DNA of 64,000 nt from Leminorella richardii (GCF_900478135.1 NZ_LS483470.1:1422501-1486500); one strand, 5' to 3'; counted from the stretch's first letter, positions 8,841 through 18,162 are shown. The notes: generated by a model not told the origin, from the letters alone. Numbers and translations: made by a program.

Positions 8841-8865
8841 AAAGGCGATTGATGAGGAGGTGCCC

Positions 8866-11148
8866 ATGCTTAATCAAGAACTGGAACTTAGTCTCAATGT
8901 GGCATTTGCGAGAGCCAGGGAACAGCGTCATGAATACCTGACTGTAGAGCACCTTCTTCTTGCTTTACTGAGTAATCCGTCGGCCAGAGAGGCGCTTGAT
9001 GCCTGTCAGGTGGACATCGTTACGCTGCACAATGAACTGGAAACGTTCATTGAACAAAACACGCCTCTGCTGCAAGAGGGGCGGCCAGAGTCTGACACAC
9101 AGCCGACGCTGAGTTTCCAGCGGGTACTACAGCGGGCGGTATTTCACGTGCAGTCTTCCGGGCGCACCGAGGTTAACGGTGCGAACGTGCTGGTTGCCAT
9201 TTTCAGCGAGCAGGAGTCCCACGCGGCCTACCTGCTGCGTAAACACGACGTCAGTCGTTTGGACATCGTCAACTTTATCTCTCACGGTACGCGTAAAGAC
9301 GGCGCGCAGGATGATTCCGGCGCACAGGGAACGCTGTCCAATGAAGAGGAGCAGCCTAACAGCGAAGAGCGGATGGATAACTTCACCGCTAACCTTAACC
9401 AGCTGGCGCAGAACGGCGCTATCGATCCGCTGATTGGGCGCGAAACTGAGCTGGAAAGGACGATTCAGGTGCTGTGCCGTCGCCGTAAAAATAACCCGCT
9501 GCTGGTGGGTGAGTCCGGCGTGGGTAAAACGGCTATTGCCGAGGGGCTGGCGTGGCGGATCGTTCAGGGAGATATCCCAGAGGCGATGGCCAACTGCACG
9601 GTTTACTCCCTCGATATCGGTGCGCTGCTGGCGGGTACGAAGTACCGCGGTGACTTTGAAAAACGCTTCAAAGCGCTGTTAAAGCAGCTGGAAGCCGATA
9701 AGAACAGCATTTTGTTTATTGATGAAATCCACACCATCATTGGTGCCGGAGCGGCGTCAGGGGGGCAGGTGGACGTTGCCAACCTGATTAAGCCAATGCT
9801 GTCTAACGGGCGCATCCGCGTGATGGGTTCGACGACCTATCAGGAGTTCAGCAATATCTTTGAAAAAGATCGCGCGCTTTCCCGCCGCTTTCAGAAGATA
9901 GACATTACTGAGCCCTCTCTTGAGGACACAGTGCAAATTCTGATGGGGTTAAAGTCAAAGTACGAACAGCATCACGACGTGCGCTACACCTCTAAGGCGA
10001 TCCGCGCGGCGGTTGAGCTGTCCCAGAAGTACATTAACGATCGTCACCAGCCGGACAAGGCCATTGACGTGATTGACGAGGCGGGCGCCTATGCGCGATT
10101 GATGCCTGCCAATCGCCGTAAAAAGACGATTAACGTCAGCGATATAGAAACTATTGTTGCTCGTATTGCCCGAATTCCTGAGAAAACGGTGTCGGCAAAT
10201 GACAAAACAGTGCTTAAGACGCTGGCAGAAAGAATGAGCATGATGATCTTCGGTCAGGACAGCGCCATTTCTGCACTGACAGAAGCGATCAAAATGAGCA
10301 GGGCTGGGCTTGGTGACGAGCGCAAGCCGGTGGGCTCATTCCTGTTTGCCGGGCCAACGGGCGTTGGTAAGACCGAAGTTACCGTGCAGTTGGCGAAAGC
10401 GCTGGGTATTGAGCTGCTTCGCTTTGACATGTCGGAATATATGGAGCGCCATACGGTTAGCCGTTTAATCGGTGCGCCTCCAGGCTATGTTGGCTTCGAT
10501 CAGGGCGGCCTGTTAACTGATGCGGTGATTAAGCATCCGCACTCGGTTCTGCTGCTTGATGAAATTGAAAAAGCTCATCCGGACGTCTTTAACCTGCTGC
10601 TGCAGGTGATGGACAACGGCACGCTGACGGATAACAACGGCCGCAAGGCGGATTTTCGCAACGTGATTCTGGTGATGACCACCAACGCGGGCGTGCAGGA
10701 GACGCAGCGGGAGTCCATTGGTTTCAGGCAGCAGGACAACAAAACTGATGCGCTGGGGGAAATCAAGAAGGTGTTTACCCCAGAGTTCCGTAACCGTCTG
10801 GACGGCACTATCTGGTTTAATCACCTGTCTGAAGCAGTTATCCAGCAGGTGGTGGACAAGTTTATTGTTGAGCTGCAGGCCCAGCTGGATGCCAAAGGCA
10901 TTTCTCTGGAAGTGAGTCACGATGCGCGTCGCTGGCTGGCGGAAAAAGGCTATGACAAAGCGATGGGTGCTCGACCAATGGCCAGAACCATTCAGGAACA
11001 CCTGAAGAAGCCGCTGACGAATGAGTTACTGTTCGGCAAGCTGGTAAGCGGCGGCTCGGTTAGCGTCACGCTGGAGGCGAACTCAAACGCCCTTGACTAT
11101 AAGTTTGAAAGCGTAAAGAAAGCGAAGGTTGAGAAAGCCGTTCAGTAA
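8866..11148 (+). CDS. clpA: ATP-dependent Clp protease ATP-binding subunit ClpA
   Basis: 760 residues from the ATG at 8866, which follows GAGGAGG at 8854-8860; an in-frame GTG two codons earlier overlaps that site and is unlikely. The N-domain starts MLNQELELSLN. AAA-1 has Walker A GESGVGKTA at about 214 and Walker B LFIDEIHT; AAA-2 has GPTGVGKTE at about 495 and LLLDEIEKAHPDVFN. ClpA unfolds substrates for the ClpP peptidase, and its N-domain docks ClpS. It is co-transcribed with clpS. The C-terminus is Lys/Glu-rich (KKAKVEKAVQ), as in relatives. Confidence 0.97.
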   Translation: MLNQELELSLNVAFARAREQRHEYLTVEHLLLALLSNPSAREALDACQVDIVTLHNELETFIEQNTPLLQEGRPESDTQPTLSFQRVLQRAVFHVQSSGRTEVNGANVLVAIFSEQESHAAYLLRKHDVSRLDIVNFISHGTRKDGAQDDSGAQGTLSNEEEQPNSEERMDNFTANLNQLAQNGAIDPLIGRETELERTIQVLCRRRKNNPLLVGESGVGKTAIAEGLAWRIVQGDIPEAMANCTVYSLDIGALLAGTKYRGDFEKRFKALLKQLEADKNSILFIDEIHTIIGAGAASGGQVDVANLIKPMLSNGRIRVMGSTTYQEFSNIFEKDRALSRRFQKIDITEPSLEDTVQILMGLKSKYEQHHDVRYTSKAIRAAVELSQKYINDRHQPDKAIDVIDEAGAYARLMPANRRKKTINVSDIETIVARIARIPEKTVSANDKTVLKTLAERMSMMIFGQDSAISALTEAIKMSRAGLGDERKPVGSFLFAGPTGVGKTEVTVQLAKALGIELLRFDMSEYMERHTVSRLIGAPPGYVGFDQGGLLTDAVIKHPHSVLLLDEIEKAHPDVFNLLLQVMDNGTLTDNNGRKADFRNVILVMTTNAGVQETQRESIGFRQQDNKTDALGEIKKVFTPEFRNRLDGTIWFNHLSEAVIQQVVDKFIVELQAQLDAKGISLEVSHDARRWLAEKGYDKAMGARPMARTIQEHLKKPLTNELLFGKLVSGGSVSVTLEANSNALDYKFESVKKAKVEKAVQ

Positions 11149-11153
11149 AGCCT

Positions 11154-11185
11154 AAATAAAACGCCCTTGCCGTGAGGTAAGGGCG
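11154..11185 (-). terminator. rho-independent terminator for infA
   Basis: CGCCCTT at 11162-11168 pairs with AAGGGCG at 11179-11185, extended by two more pairs to a six-base loop. On the minus strand it runs into TTTTATTT, so it ends infA transcription; it lies just after the clpA stop and may also slow clpA transcripts. Confidence 0.8.
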
Positions 11186-11235
11186 CAGGAGCCTTCAGAC
11201 TCCACGGCTTTGCGCGTAGGCGCGAGAGCCGTTTA

Positions 11236-11454
11236 TTAGCGGCTACGGAAGATAATGCGGCCCTTGCTCAGGTCGTAAGGGGTCAGTTCGACCGTGACCT
11301 TGTCACCGGTTAAAATGCGGATGTAGTTTTTACGCATTTTGCCAGAGATATGGGCGGTCACGACGTGACCATTTTCCAGTTCAACGCGGAACATGGTATT
11401 AGGCAACGTTTCTAAAATGGTGCCCTGCATTTCAATATTGTCTTCTTTGGCCAT
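11236..11454 (-). CDS. infA: translation initiation factor IF-1
   Basis: 72 residues, the exact family length, forming a single S1-like OB fold: MAKEDNIEMQGTI at the start, FRVELENGHVVTAHISGKMRKNYIRIL in the middle and GRIIFRSR at the end. IF-1 occupies the ribosomal A site during initiation and helps IF-2 and IF-3. It sits between clpA and aat as in E. coli. The serW tRNA gene found between clpA and infA in E. coli is missing. Confidence 0.98.
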   Translation of the reverse strand: MAKEDNIEMQGTILETLPNTMFRVELENGHVVTAHISGKMRKNYIRILTGDKVTVELTPYDLSKGRIIFRSR

Positions 11455-11569
11455 TGAATCCTCTAGGTGTAGCTACCTTAGTTTTTAACCGGCAAGATAA
11501 TGCCGAAAAACAAGCAAAGAGTAAAGAAAAGAGTGCGAACCGGCTTGGATATGTGCCGGAACGAGGCTC

Positions 11570-11607
11570 ATTATAGCGCATCCTTACTTTTAAAGGATTT
11601 TATTATA
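11570..11607 (-). promoter_or_regulatory. two TATAAT -10 candidates upstream of infA
   Basis: On the minus strand TATAAT occurs at 11607-11602 and again at 11575-11570. They flank a small inverted repeat (ATCCTT / AAGGAT). E. coli infA has two promoters; good -35 elements are not obvious here. Confidence 0.4.
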
Positions 11608-11654
11608 GCTGAAAGCGAATTTTCTGGCGCGCTATGTCTTTGACTCGGTAAAAA

Positions 11655-12356
11655 TTAAAACATGAAGTCTAATATCTGTGACTGCCAGCACGGTGCGGGT
11701 AGGGGAGTATCTCTCAGTGCTAATAGCCGTTGTTGATAGTCTTGTCGGGAAATTTCTACTGCGCCCAATGAAGCCGTGTGGTCGTTAAGTATTTGACAGT
11801 CGATAAGCTGGCCGCCGTAGCCAAGAAAGTGTTGGCAGAGGGCGTAGAGCGCCAGTTTAGAGGCGTTGCTTTCCCGGCTGAACATCGATTCACCGCAGAA
11901 CATGGCTCCCTGTGCAATGCCGTATAGCCCGCCAATTAGCGCTTCTCCCTGCCAGACTTCAACAGAGTGCGCGACGCCCTGCTGGTGAAGCTGTAGGTAG
12001 GCCTGCTGCATTTTAGGCGCAATCCAGGTGCCTTCATCCCGCTCGCTGGCACAGGCGTTGATAACCTGCGCAAACGCGTGGTTGAGCGTTACTTGAAAAG
12101 TCGTGCGTCGAATAAACTTGTTCATAGAGCGGCTAACGTGCAGCTCGGAAGGGAAGAGTACCGCTCTGGGATCTGGCGACCACCACAGAATGGGATCGTC
12201 GGGGCTAAACCAGGGAAATATGCCGTTCCAGTAGGCGTTTTTCAGGCGTTCCGGCGAAAGGTCACCGCCGAGCGCCAGAAGACCGTTAGGGTCATCCAGC
12301 GCCAGATCTATTGGTGGAAACTCTATCGAGTGGGGCGAAAGCTGAATCAAAGGCAT
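11655..12356 (-). CDS. aat: leucyl/phenylalanyl-tRNA--protein transferase
   Basis: 233 residues (E. coli 234). Conserved family blocks are visible: NGLLALGGDLSPERL, GIFPWFS, ILWWSPDPRAVLFP, GLYGIAQGAMFCGESMFSRE and LIDCQILNDHTASLGA. Aat moves Leu or Phe from aminoacyl-tRNA to proteins with N-terminal Arg or Lys, creating N-degrons read by ClpS and degraded by ClpAP, whose genes lie 3 kb away. It is probably in one transcript with cydDC: cydC ends 41 bases upstream. Confidence 0.96.
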   Translation of the reverse strand: MPLIQLSPHSIEFPPIDLALDDPNGLLALGGDLSPERLKNAYWNGIFPWFSPDDPILWWSPDPRAVLFPSELHVSRSMNKFIRRTTFQVTLNHAFAQVINACASERDEGTWIAPKMQQAYLQLHQQGVAHSVEVWQGEALIGGLYGIAQGAMFCGESMFSRESNASKLALYALCQHFLGYGGQLIDCQILNDHTASLGAVEISRQDYQQRLLALRDTPLPAPCWQSQILDFMF

Positions 12357-12397
12357 GGTCTACCGCCGCGAGTTATTAATGATATTGGCATTAAGCG

Positions 12398-14122
12398 TTA
12401 CTCGGCGCGCTGGTGGAACCTGTAGTACTGCCCTTGCTGAGCAAGAAGCGCGTCGTGGCTTCCCTGTTCAATAATGCGGCCTTCATCCATCACGTAAATT
12501 CTGTCCATATGGTGCAAATCAGCAAGCCGGTGGGTAACCAGAATGACGGTTTTCCCTTGGCTGTGCTCGCGCAGCGTTAGCAGTATCTGCTTTTCCGTTT
12601 CGGCGTCTAGGCCTTCAGTGGGTTCATCCAGCAGGATAAGCGGCGCGCTGTGCAGCAGCGCTCTGGCTAATCCAATACGACGTCGTTCACCGCCAGAGAG
12701 AGGGCGACCTCCTTCTCCCAGCCAGCCGTTTAGTCCTTCTTGATCAAGCAGGTCGTCAAGACCTACACGCTTCAGCGCATCAATCATATGCGCCTCGTCG
12801 GCCTTAGGCGCAGCTATTTTCAGGTTATCGCGCAGCGTTGCGCTAAAGATGTGAACGCGCTGTGTAACCACCACCATCATTTCACGAAGCGTTGCTTCAT
12901 CATAATCTGATAGAGGGCGCTGATTGAGTGTAATGTCTCCCTGCTGGGGATCCCAGGCGCGAGTTAGCAACTGCAACAGCGTTGACTTACCACAGCCGGT
13001 GCGCCCCAGCAGCGCAACGTGCTCTCCAGAGCCAACAGAAAAGCTCACTTCATTGAGAACAGGCGAAGCCTGATCCTGATAGGTGAACTCAAGGTTCTTA
13101 GCGACCAGCGCTGCCTGTGGCTCTGCACGGGGGCCCTGAGCTGGAAAGGTTACTTCAGGCTTTTGCTCAATAAGCTGGTGCACGCGCTCAGCGGAGGACA
13201 TAACCTGTCCTAGGTGCAGAAACGCGCCTGCAACCGGTGCCAGCGCTTCAAAGGCCGCTAGTGAAATAAAGACGAACAGAGCGATATAGGGGCCAGGATG
13301 AGGATCGCCACCGATACCGTTGGCCGCCAGCCAAAGCATGAAAATAAAGGTTAGCCCAGAGGCCAAAGTCATTAGTGCCTGAGAGGCGGCGTTAAGGCGC
13401 GCCTGCTTCTTCTGCTGCGCTATCCACTGCCGTTCAGTGTCGTCCAGCTTTTGGCGAAATGCTCCCAGTGCACCGAAGACCGCCAGTTCTGCCTGCCCCT
13501 GTAGCCATGCTGTTAGCTGCCAGCGGTATTCACCGCGCAGAGACGTCATGGCTACGCCGACGGGTTTTCCCGCTCGGTAAAACAGCACGGGTACGATAAA
13601 CAGCAGAGCCAGCATAATGCCACCTAGCGTTAGCGCTAGAGTGACATCAAGGAAGCTTAACCCAAAGGTGACCACCAAAATAACCACTACGGCGCTGACC
13701 AGTGGCGACATGAGGCGCAGATAGAGGTGATCCAGCGTATCTACGTCAGCGACTAGACGATTTAACAGTTCAGCCTGTCGAAAACGAGCAATAGCACCGG
13801 GGGAAAGCGGCAGAATTTTCTGAAAGGTAAAGGTGCGCAGATGCGACAGCACGCGAAACGTCGCATCGTGACTGACCAGCCTCTCAGCGTAGCGTGCCGC
13901 AGTGCGAATAATGGCAGAGCCCCGCACGCCAGCGGCGGGCAGCATGTAGTTAAAGGTTAAAAGCCCTGCCAGCCCGGCCAGCGCTGAAGCGGCTAGAAAC
14001 CAGCCGGACAGCGTCAGTAACCCAATGCTGGCCAAAATAGTCACGATTGCCAGGATCATTCCTAGAGACAGTCGGAAGGCGTGGCGGCGATACAGAGCGA
14101 GGAAGGGGAGTAGCGCTTTCAT
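12398..14122 (-). CDS. cydC: thiol reductant ABC exporter subunit CydC
   Basis: 574 residues (E. coli 573). Six membrane segments occupy the first 310 residues, beginning LSLGMILAIVTILASIGLL. The nucleotide-binding domain carries Walker A GRTGCGKST at about 377, signature LSGGERRRIG and Walker B LILLDEPTEGLD, then the H-loop in LVTHRL. With CydD it forms a heterodimeric inner-membrane exporter of cysteine and glutathione to the periplasm, needed for assembly of cytochrome bd. It starts two bases after the cydD stop, so the two are translationally linked, yet cydD is frameshifted (see that entry). Confidence 0.95.
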   Translation of the reverse strand: MKALLPFLALYRRHAFRLSLGMILAIVTILASIGLLTLSGWFLAASALAGLAGLLTFNYMLPAAGVRGSAIIRTAARYAERLVSHDATFRVLSHLRTFTFQKILPLSPGAIARFRQAELLNRLVADVDTLDHLYLRLMSPLVSAVVVILVVTFGLSFLDVTLALTLGGIMLALLFIVPVLFYRAGKPVGVAMTSLRGEYRWQLTAWLQGQAELAVFGALGAFRQKLDDTERQWIAQQKKQARLNAASQALMTLASGLTFIFMLWLAANGIGGDPHPGPYIALFVFISLAAFEALAPVAGAFLHLGQVMSSAERVHQLIEQKPEVTFPAQGPRAEPQAALVAKNLEFTYQDQASPVLNEVSFSVGSGEHVALLGRTGCGKSTLLQLLTRAWDPQQGDITLNQRPLSDYDEATLREMMVVVTQRVHIFSATLRDNLKIAAPKADEAHMIDALKRVGLDDLLDQEGLNGWLGEGGRPLSGGERRRIGLARALLHSAPLILLDEPTEGLDAETEKQILLTLREHSQGKTVILVTHRLADLHHMDRIYVMDEGRIIEQGSHDALLAQQGQYYRFHQRAE

Positions 14123-14124
14123 GT

Positions 14125-15901
14125 TTATACCTCCACGCTTCGGTTAGATAGCAGATCGGCGAACGGCCCCGGTGTGCAGGAAAGAGTCGGGTAATCCCCC
14201 TGCTGGACAATCATCCCTTTATCCATGACCCAAACGTCGTGGTAGTGAGAGGCGTCCTCCAGCCGATGCGTTACCAGTAGGGTAGTTTGCTGCGTTGAGG
14301 CGTTGTTAAGCGCTGACATAACTAAGCGCTCGCTGTTGGCGTCAAGGCTGGCGGTGGGTTCATCAAGCAGCAGCAGGCAGCATGGCGACATCAGCGCCCG
14401 AGCGACGGCAACGCGCTGAGCCTGCCCAACGGACAGCCTAGCGGCACTGTCACCCACCTCGGTATCCAGTCCGTCAGGAAAACGAGACAGGAACTCGTCA
14501 ATGTAGGCTCTGTTGGCGGCTTTCGCAATTTGCTCGTCTGATGCCTGCGGTGCGGAAAGCGCGATATTCTCTCTGATTGTGCGTGCAGGCAGATGCGGAT
14601 TCTGACCAACCCAGCTTATCTGTTGACGCCACTGTGACGGGCTCAGAGCGCTAAGCTCGGTACCGTTAACCGTGATGGAGCCGCGATAGGGGAGGAAGCC
14701 CAGCAGCACATTGAGCAGGGAGCTTTTCCCCGCGCCGCTGTGGCCTACAATAGCGATTTTTTTCCCCGGGGACAGCGTAAAACTGAGCGGCCCGGCAAGA
14801 CGATGCCCCTCTGGCGACAGGATTTCCAGATCGGTAGCCTTAAGAGTGATATCGTCGCTGGAGCTAAATGCGCTTCTTTCTACCGGAGCCGTGTCGGCTT
14901 CTGTATTTAAGAAGGTTTCCAGCGTTTCCGCTGCGCCAATAGCCTGTGCCTTCGCGTGATAGTAAGTGCCTAAGTCCCGCAGAGGTTGGAAAAAACTCAG
15001 GCGCTAAGATAAGCACCAGAAAGCCTGCAAATAGGGTTACAGGCGTGCCGTAATGGCCGAAGTTTAGCTCGCCAAGGTAAGAGAAGCCGAAGTAGACAGC
15101 GGCAACGGCGATAGAGACGGAGGCAAAAAACTCCAGAACAGCAGATGAGAGAAAGGCTAGCTTTAAAACGTCCATTGTGCGGACGCGAAAATCTTCTGAC
15201 GCGCGGCGAATTTGTTCTGTTTCTGCCTCGGCGCGATGAAATAGCCGCAGCGTGTCCAACCCTCTAAGGCGATCGAGAAAGTTACCGCTCAGGCGAGCCA
15301 GAGCAATAAAATTGCGCCGGTTGGCTTCTGCTGCTCCCATACCGACGAGCGCCATAAAAATGGGTATCAGCGGCGCGGTAGCGAACAGAATCAGACCCGC
15401 AGCCCAGTTAGTGGGAAAGACTGCCGCGAGGATCAGTAAAGGGATAATTGTGGCCAGCATCATCTGGGGCTGATAGCGGGCGTAAAAGTCCTGCATGTCG
15501 TCTATTTGTTCAAGAACCATGGTTGCCCAACTGCCTGCGGGTTTTCCCTGTATCCAGGCGGGGCCGAGCGCCTCTAGACGATTTAACACCTGTTGACGAA
15601 TAGACTGGCGGATAGTTGCGCCATAGATAAACCCGACCTGTTCCCGCAGCCAGACCAACAGAGCGCGTAAAACGACGGTGGTAACCAACAGAATAAAGTA
15701 CAGAGTGAGCGAGGAACGGGGAGCCTGTTCAACGATAAATGCGTGCAGCAGCGTTGCCAGCAGCCAGGCTTGACCAATAATCAGTAAGCCGCTAAGAAGT
15801 CCTAACAGCGTTGATATACGCAACCAGCGGTGGGCTAGGGAACCGTTATTCTTAAGCCAGCGCGTCAGTTCGCGCTGCCGCGTTTTTTTCATTTCAGACA
15901 T
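14125..15901 (-). pseudogene. cydD: CydD, thiol reductant ABC exporter subunit, interrupted by a one-base frameshift
   Basis: The N-terminal reading frame (15901 down to about 14995) gives the membrane domain and runs normally to LILAPEFF. It then shifts into PTSAGLRHL instead of the expected QPLRDLGTYYHAKAQA, which is present in the next frame. The rest of the protein, including SGAGKSS, the signature LSVGQAQRVAVARAL and LLLLDEPTASLD, is intact and ends at 14125. The break is at six As (14990-14995; six Ts on the coding strand). Five would restore a 591-residue CydD (E. coli 588). As read, no ATP-binding domain would be joined to the membrane part. A sequencing error or recent mutation are both possible. 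Confidence 0.88.
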
Positions 15902-15952
15902 AGGGATCGCCGAGGGTTGCGTAACAACATGGGCTCTAGGATACCATCACTG

Positions 15953-15985
15953 TCGCAAAAGAATAAGGCGACTCGCGTCGCCTTA
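15953..15985 (-). terminator. terminator after trxB
   Basis: TAAGGCGAC at 15964-15972 pairs with GTCGCCTTA at 15977-15985 around TCGC. On the minus strand it is followed by a T-rich stretch (ATTCTTTT), placing it as the end of trxB and before cydD. Confidence 0.7.
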
Positions 15986-16030
15986 CTTTATCTTTCATCG
16001 AGAGAGAGCCGGCTCTCTGCATTACAGCGC

Positions 16031-16984
16031 CTATTTGCTGTTTAGCGTCTCAAGATAGCGTTCGGCATCCAGCGCAGCCATACAGCCGCTGCCAGCAGAG
16101 GTGATGGCCTGACGATAAATATGATCGGCAACGTCCCCTGCGGCAAAAATACCGGGAATGCTGGTTTGTGTGGCATTACCACGGGTACCAGAGTGAATCG
16201 ACAGGTAGCCGTCATGCATTTCAAGCTGGCCGGTAAAAATAGCGGTATTGGGGCGGTGCCCAATAGCGATAAAGACACCGGTCAGCGTCAGCTCTTCTGT
16301 GACCTGAGTTTTTGTGTCTTTTAGGCGAACACCAGTCACACCCATATCGTCGCCCAACACTTCGTCCAGCGTTCTGTCGGTGTGCAGTACGATGTTTCCG
16401 CTGCGCACTTTTTCCATCATGCGGTCAATAAGAATTTTTTCTGCCCGAAAGCTGTCACGACGGTGAATAAGGTGAACTTCTGCCGCAATGTTAGACAGAT
16501 ACAGGGCTTCTTCCACAGCGGTATTGCCGCCGCCGACAACAGCGACTTTCTGATTGCGATAGAAAAAGCCATCGCAGGTGGCGCAGGCGGACACTCCGCG
16601 CCCTTTAAAACTCTCTTCTGATGGAAGGCCGATATACTGTGCAGAAGCGCCTGTTGCGATAATCAGCGCGTCGCAGGTGTACTCTTCGCTGTCGCCAAAT
16701 AAACGGAAAGGGCGAGTTTGAAAATCGACTTTATTGATATGGTCGATAATGACCTCAGTATTAAACTTCAGGGCGTGTTCGCGCATCCGCTCCATCAGGC
16801 CCGGCCCGGTGAGGCCTTCTGCATCACCCGGCCAGTTTTCAACCTCAGTGGTTGTGGTTAACTGACCACCCTGTTCGATGCCCGTAAGCAGAACCGGCTT
16901 GAGGTTTGCCCGAGCAGCATACACAGCGGCGGTGTAGCCTGCGGGTCCAGAACCTAAAATCAGCAATTGACAATGTTTGGCCAT
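16031..16984 (-). CDS. trxB: thioredoxin reductase
   Basis: 317 residues (E. coli 321). FAD-binding GSGPAGYTAAVYAAR lies at about 11-25, the redox-active CATC at about 136-139, NADPH-binding VVGGGNTAVEEALYLS at about 151, and the second FAD motif GIFAAGDVAD at about 280. It is a cytoplasmic homodimer that reduces thioredoxin with NADPH. It lies upstream of cydDC and divergent from lrp, the same arrangement as in E. coli. Confidence 0.97.
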   Translation of the reverse strand: MAKHCQLLILGSGPAGYTAAVYAARANLKPVLLTGIEQGGQLTTTTEVENWPGDAEGLTGPGLMERMREHALKFNTEVIIDHINKVDFQTRPFRLFGDSEEYTCDALIIATGASAQYIGLPSEESFKGRGVSACATCDGFFYRNQKVAVVGGGNTAVEEALYLSNIAAEVHLIHRRDSFRAEKILIDRMMEKVRSGNIVLHTDRTLDEVLGDDMGVTGVRLKDTKTQVTEELTLTGVFIAIGHRPNTAIFTGQLEMHDGYLSIHSGTRGNATQTSIPGIFAAGDVADHIYRQAITSAGSGCMAALDAERYLETLNSK

Positions 16985-17354
16985 AAACGGTTTCCTGTTA
17001 ACGAGTAGGGCGGATCAAGTTGTACGATTGTAAGAAAAATACACTATGAAAAAAAGCGCGTAACGCGTTTACATCGATTATTCTGATAGATATTACCTAT
17101 TGAATAGGTTTGATTGAGTAATAAACAGCGAGATTAGGAATATTTATAGAGATATGTGCTTTTTTTTACTCTTTTACTTTGACAATACAGCGTGTATTTG
17201 CGAAAACATTATCCTGTAATTACGCTACTAACTGCGCAAATAGAGTTTATGAAGGTGGGTAATCGGGCAAGGTTACAGAGACTTACTCTTTATTTGCGTG
17301 GATTAACGGCTAATTCAACTTGTTCAACTCAGGATTCGGTTGAGTAGCCCTGCT

Positions 17355-17367
17355 AAAAACAACAACA
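17355..17367 (+). promoter_or_regulatory. CA-rich tract in the lrp leader, candidate GcvB sRNA site
   Basis: AAAAACAACAACA is the kind of sequence paired by the GU-rich R1 region of GcvB. lrp mRNA is a known GcvB target in enterics. The tract lies about 180 bases before the lrp start; pairing was not computed. Confidence 0.35.
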
Positions 17368-17396
17368 GGCGGGGGTAACATTCCGATCCAGCAGGT

Positions 17397-17429
17397 CTTT
17401 TGCTATTGCGACGGGAACAATAGCAGAAG
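17397..17429 (+). other. 12-bp hairpin in the lrp leader
   Basis: CTTTTGCTATTG at 17397-17408 pairs with CAATAGCAGAAG at 17418-17429 (one G-U pair) around a nine-base loop. No T-run follows, so it is a leader structure rather than a terminator. It begins 30 bases after the CA-rich tract. Confidence 0.55.
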
Positions 17430-17542
17430 GCGCAGAGCGTATGCTGGCTATTCATAACGAGCCTGATTGAACAGCGGTGCCAACTATCTTTAGGAGAGAG
17501 AGTGGTGTATCCAGAAACAAGGAAGATATTGAGAGAAAAAAA

Positions 17543-18037
17543 ATGGTAGACAACAAAAAACGCCCTAGTAAAGATCTTGACCGTATTGACCGCAATATTC
17601 TGAATGAATTACAAATGGATGGTCGCATCTCTAACGTTGAGCTTTCAAAGCGTGTAGGGCTTTCGCCTACGCCTTGTCTGGAGCGCGTTCGCCGTTTGGA
17701 AAGACAAAAGTTTATTCAAGGCTATACGGCGCTGTTAAACCCTCACTATCTCGACGCTTCACTGCTGGTTTTCGTTGAAATAACGCTAAACCGCGGGGCA
17801 GCCGACGTTTTTGAACAGTTCAACACGGCTGTTCAAAAGCTGGAAGAGATTCAGGAGTGCCACTTAGTATCAGGTGACTTTGACTATCTGCTGAAGACGC
17901 GGGTGTCTGATATGTCGGCGTACAGAAAGCTGCTGGGTGAAACCCTGCTGCGTTTACCCGGCGTTAACGACACGCGTACCTACGTCGTCATGGAAGAAGT
18001 TAAGCAGAGTAACCACCTCGTCATTAAGACGCGATAA
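17543..18037 (+). CDS. lrp: leucine-responsive regulatory protein Lrp
   Basis: 164 residues from the ATG at 17543, giving MVDNKKRPSKDLDRIDRNIL, almost identical to E. coli; an ATG 22 codons upstream adds a non-family extension and is rejected. The DNA-binding helix-turn-helix (VELSKRVGLSPTPCLERVRRL) lies at about 32-52, and the C-terminal RAM ligand domain follows. Lrp is a global feast-famine regulator of amino-acid metabolism and binds leucine. AGAGAGA lies just before the start. It is usually autoregulated, which fits the long upstream region. Confidence 0.97.
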   Translation: MVDNKKRPSKDLDRIDRNILNELQMDGRISNVELSKRVGLSPTPCLERVRRLERQKFIQGYTALLNPHYLDASLLVFVEITLNRGAADVFEQFNTAVQKLEEIQECHLVSGDFDYLLKTRVSDMSAYRKLLGETLLRLPGVNDTRTYVVMEEVKQSNHLVIKTR

Positions 18038-18078
18038 TTCACTGGAGCAGGTGCAAAACCTGTGAATTTCCGTTACAC

Positions 18079-18098
18079 TCCTGTTTATTCATACAGTT
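18079..18098 (+). promoter_or_regulatory. LexA (SOS) box upstream of ftsK
   Basis: TCCTGTTTATTCATACAGTT contains CTGT-N8-ACAG, the full core of the LexA operator. It lies about 65 bases before the ftsK start. E. coli ftsK has a LexA-controlled promoter (dinH) at this place. Confidence 0.75.
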
Positions 18099-18162
18099 TC
18101 AGCGCTGGGGTAATCCTGGCGCTGTCGTTTGCGCGTCACTAAGATGACCTGGAGAGCCCTTC

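Larger units (their letters stand above)
16985..17542. promoter_or_regulatory. trxB-lrp divergent intergenic region and lrp leader
   Basis: A 558-base divergent spacer. The first half is A+T-rich and should hold the trxB promoter and, on the plus strand, the Lrp-repressed lrp promoter; a TTGACA at about 17179 lacks a well-spaced -10. The second half would be a long lrp 5' leader, as in E. coli. It contains a CA-rich single-stranded tract (17355-17367) and a strong hairpin (17397-17429), described separately. No protein gene is seen. Confidence 0.5.

Noticed and set aside
11149..11235. serW tRNA gene expected between clpA and infA
   Set aside because: No cloverleaf or tRNA-Ser-like sequence is present; the gap holds only the infA terminator and a short G+C-rich stretch.
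14990..14995. Programmed ribosomal or transcriptional slippage making full-length CydD
   Set aside because: Only six Ts, too short for efficient polymerase slippage, and no stimulatory structure or Shine-Dalgarno-like signal is obvious; CydD is not known to use frameshifting. A simple indel or sequencing error is more likely.
17160..17230. TTGACA-based lrp or trxB promoter
   Set aside because: The nearest T-rich -10-like hexamer (TATCCT) is 25 bases away, outside the workable spacing.
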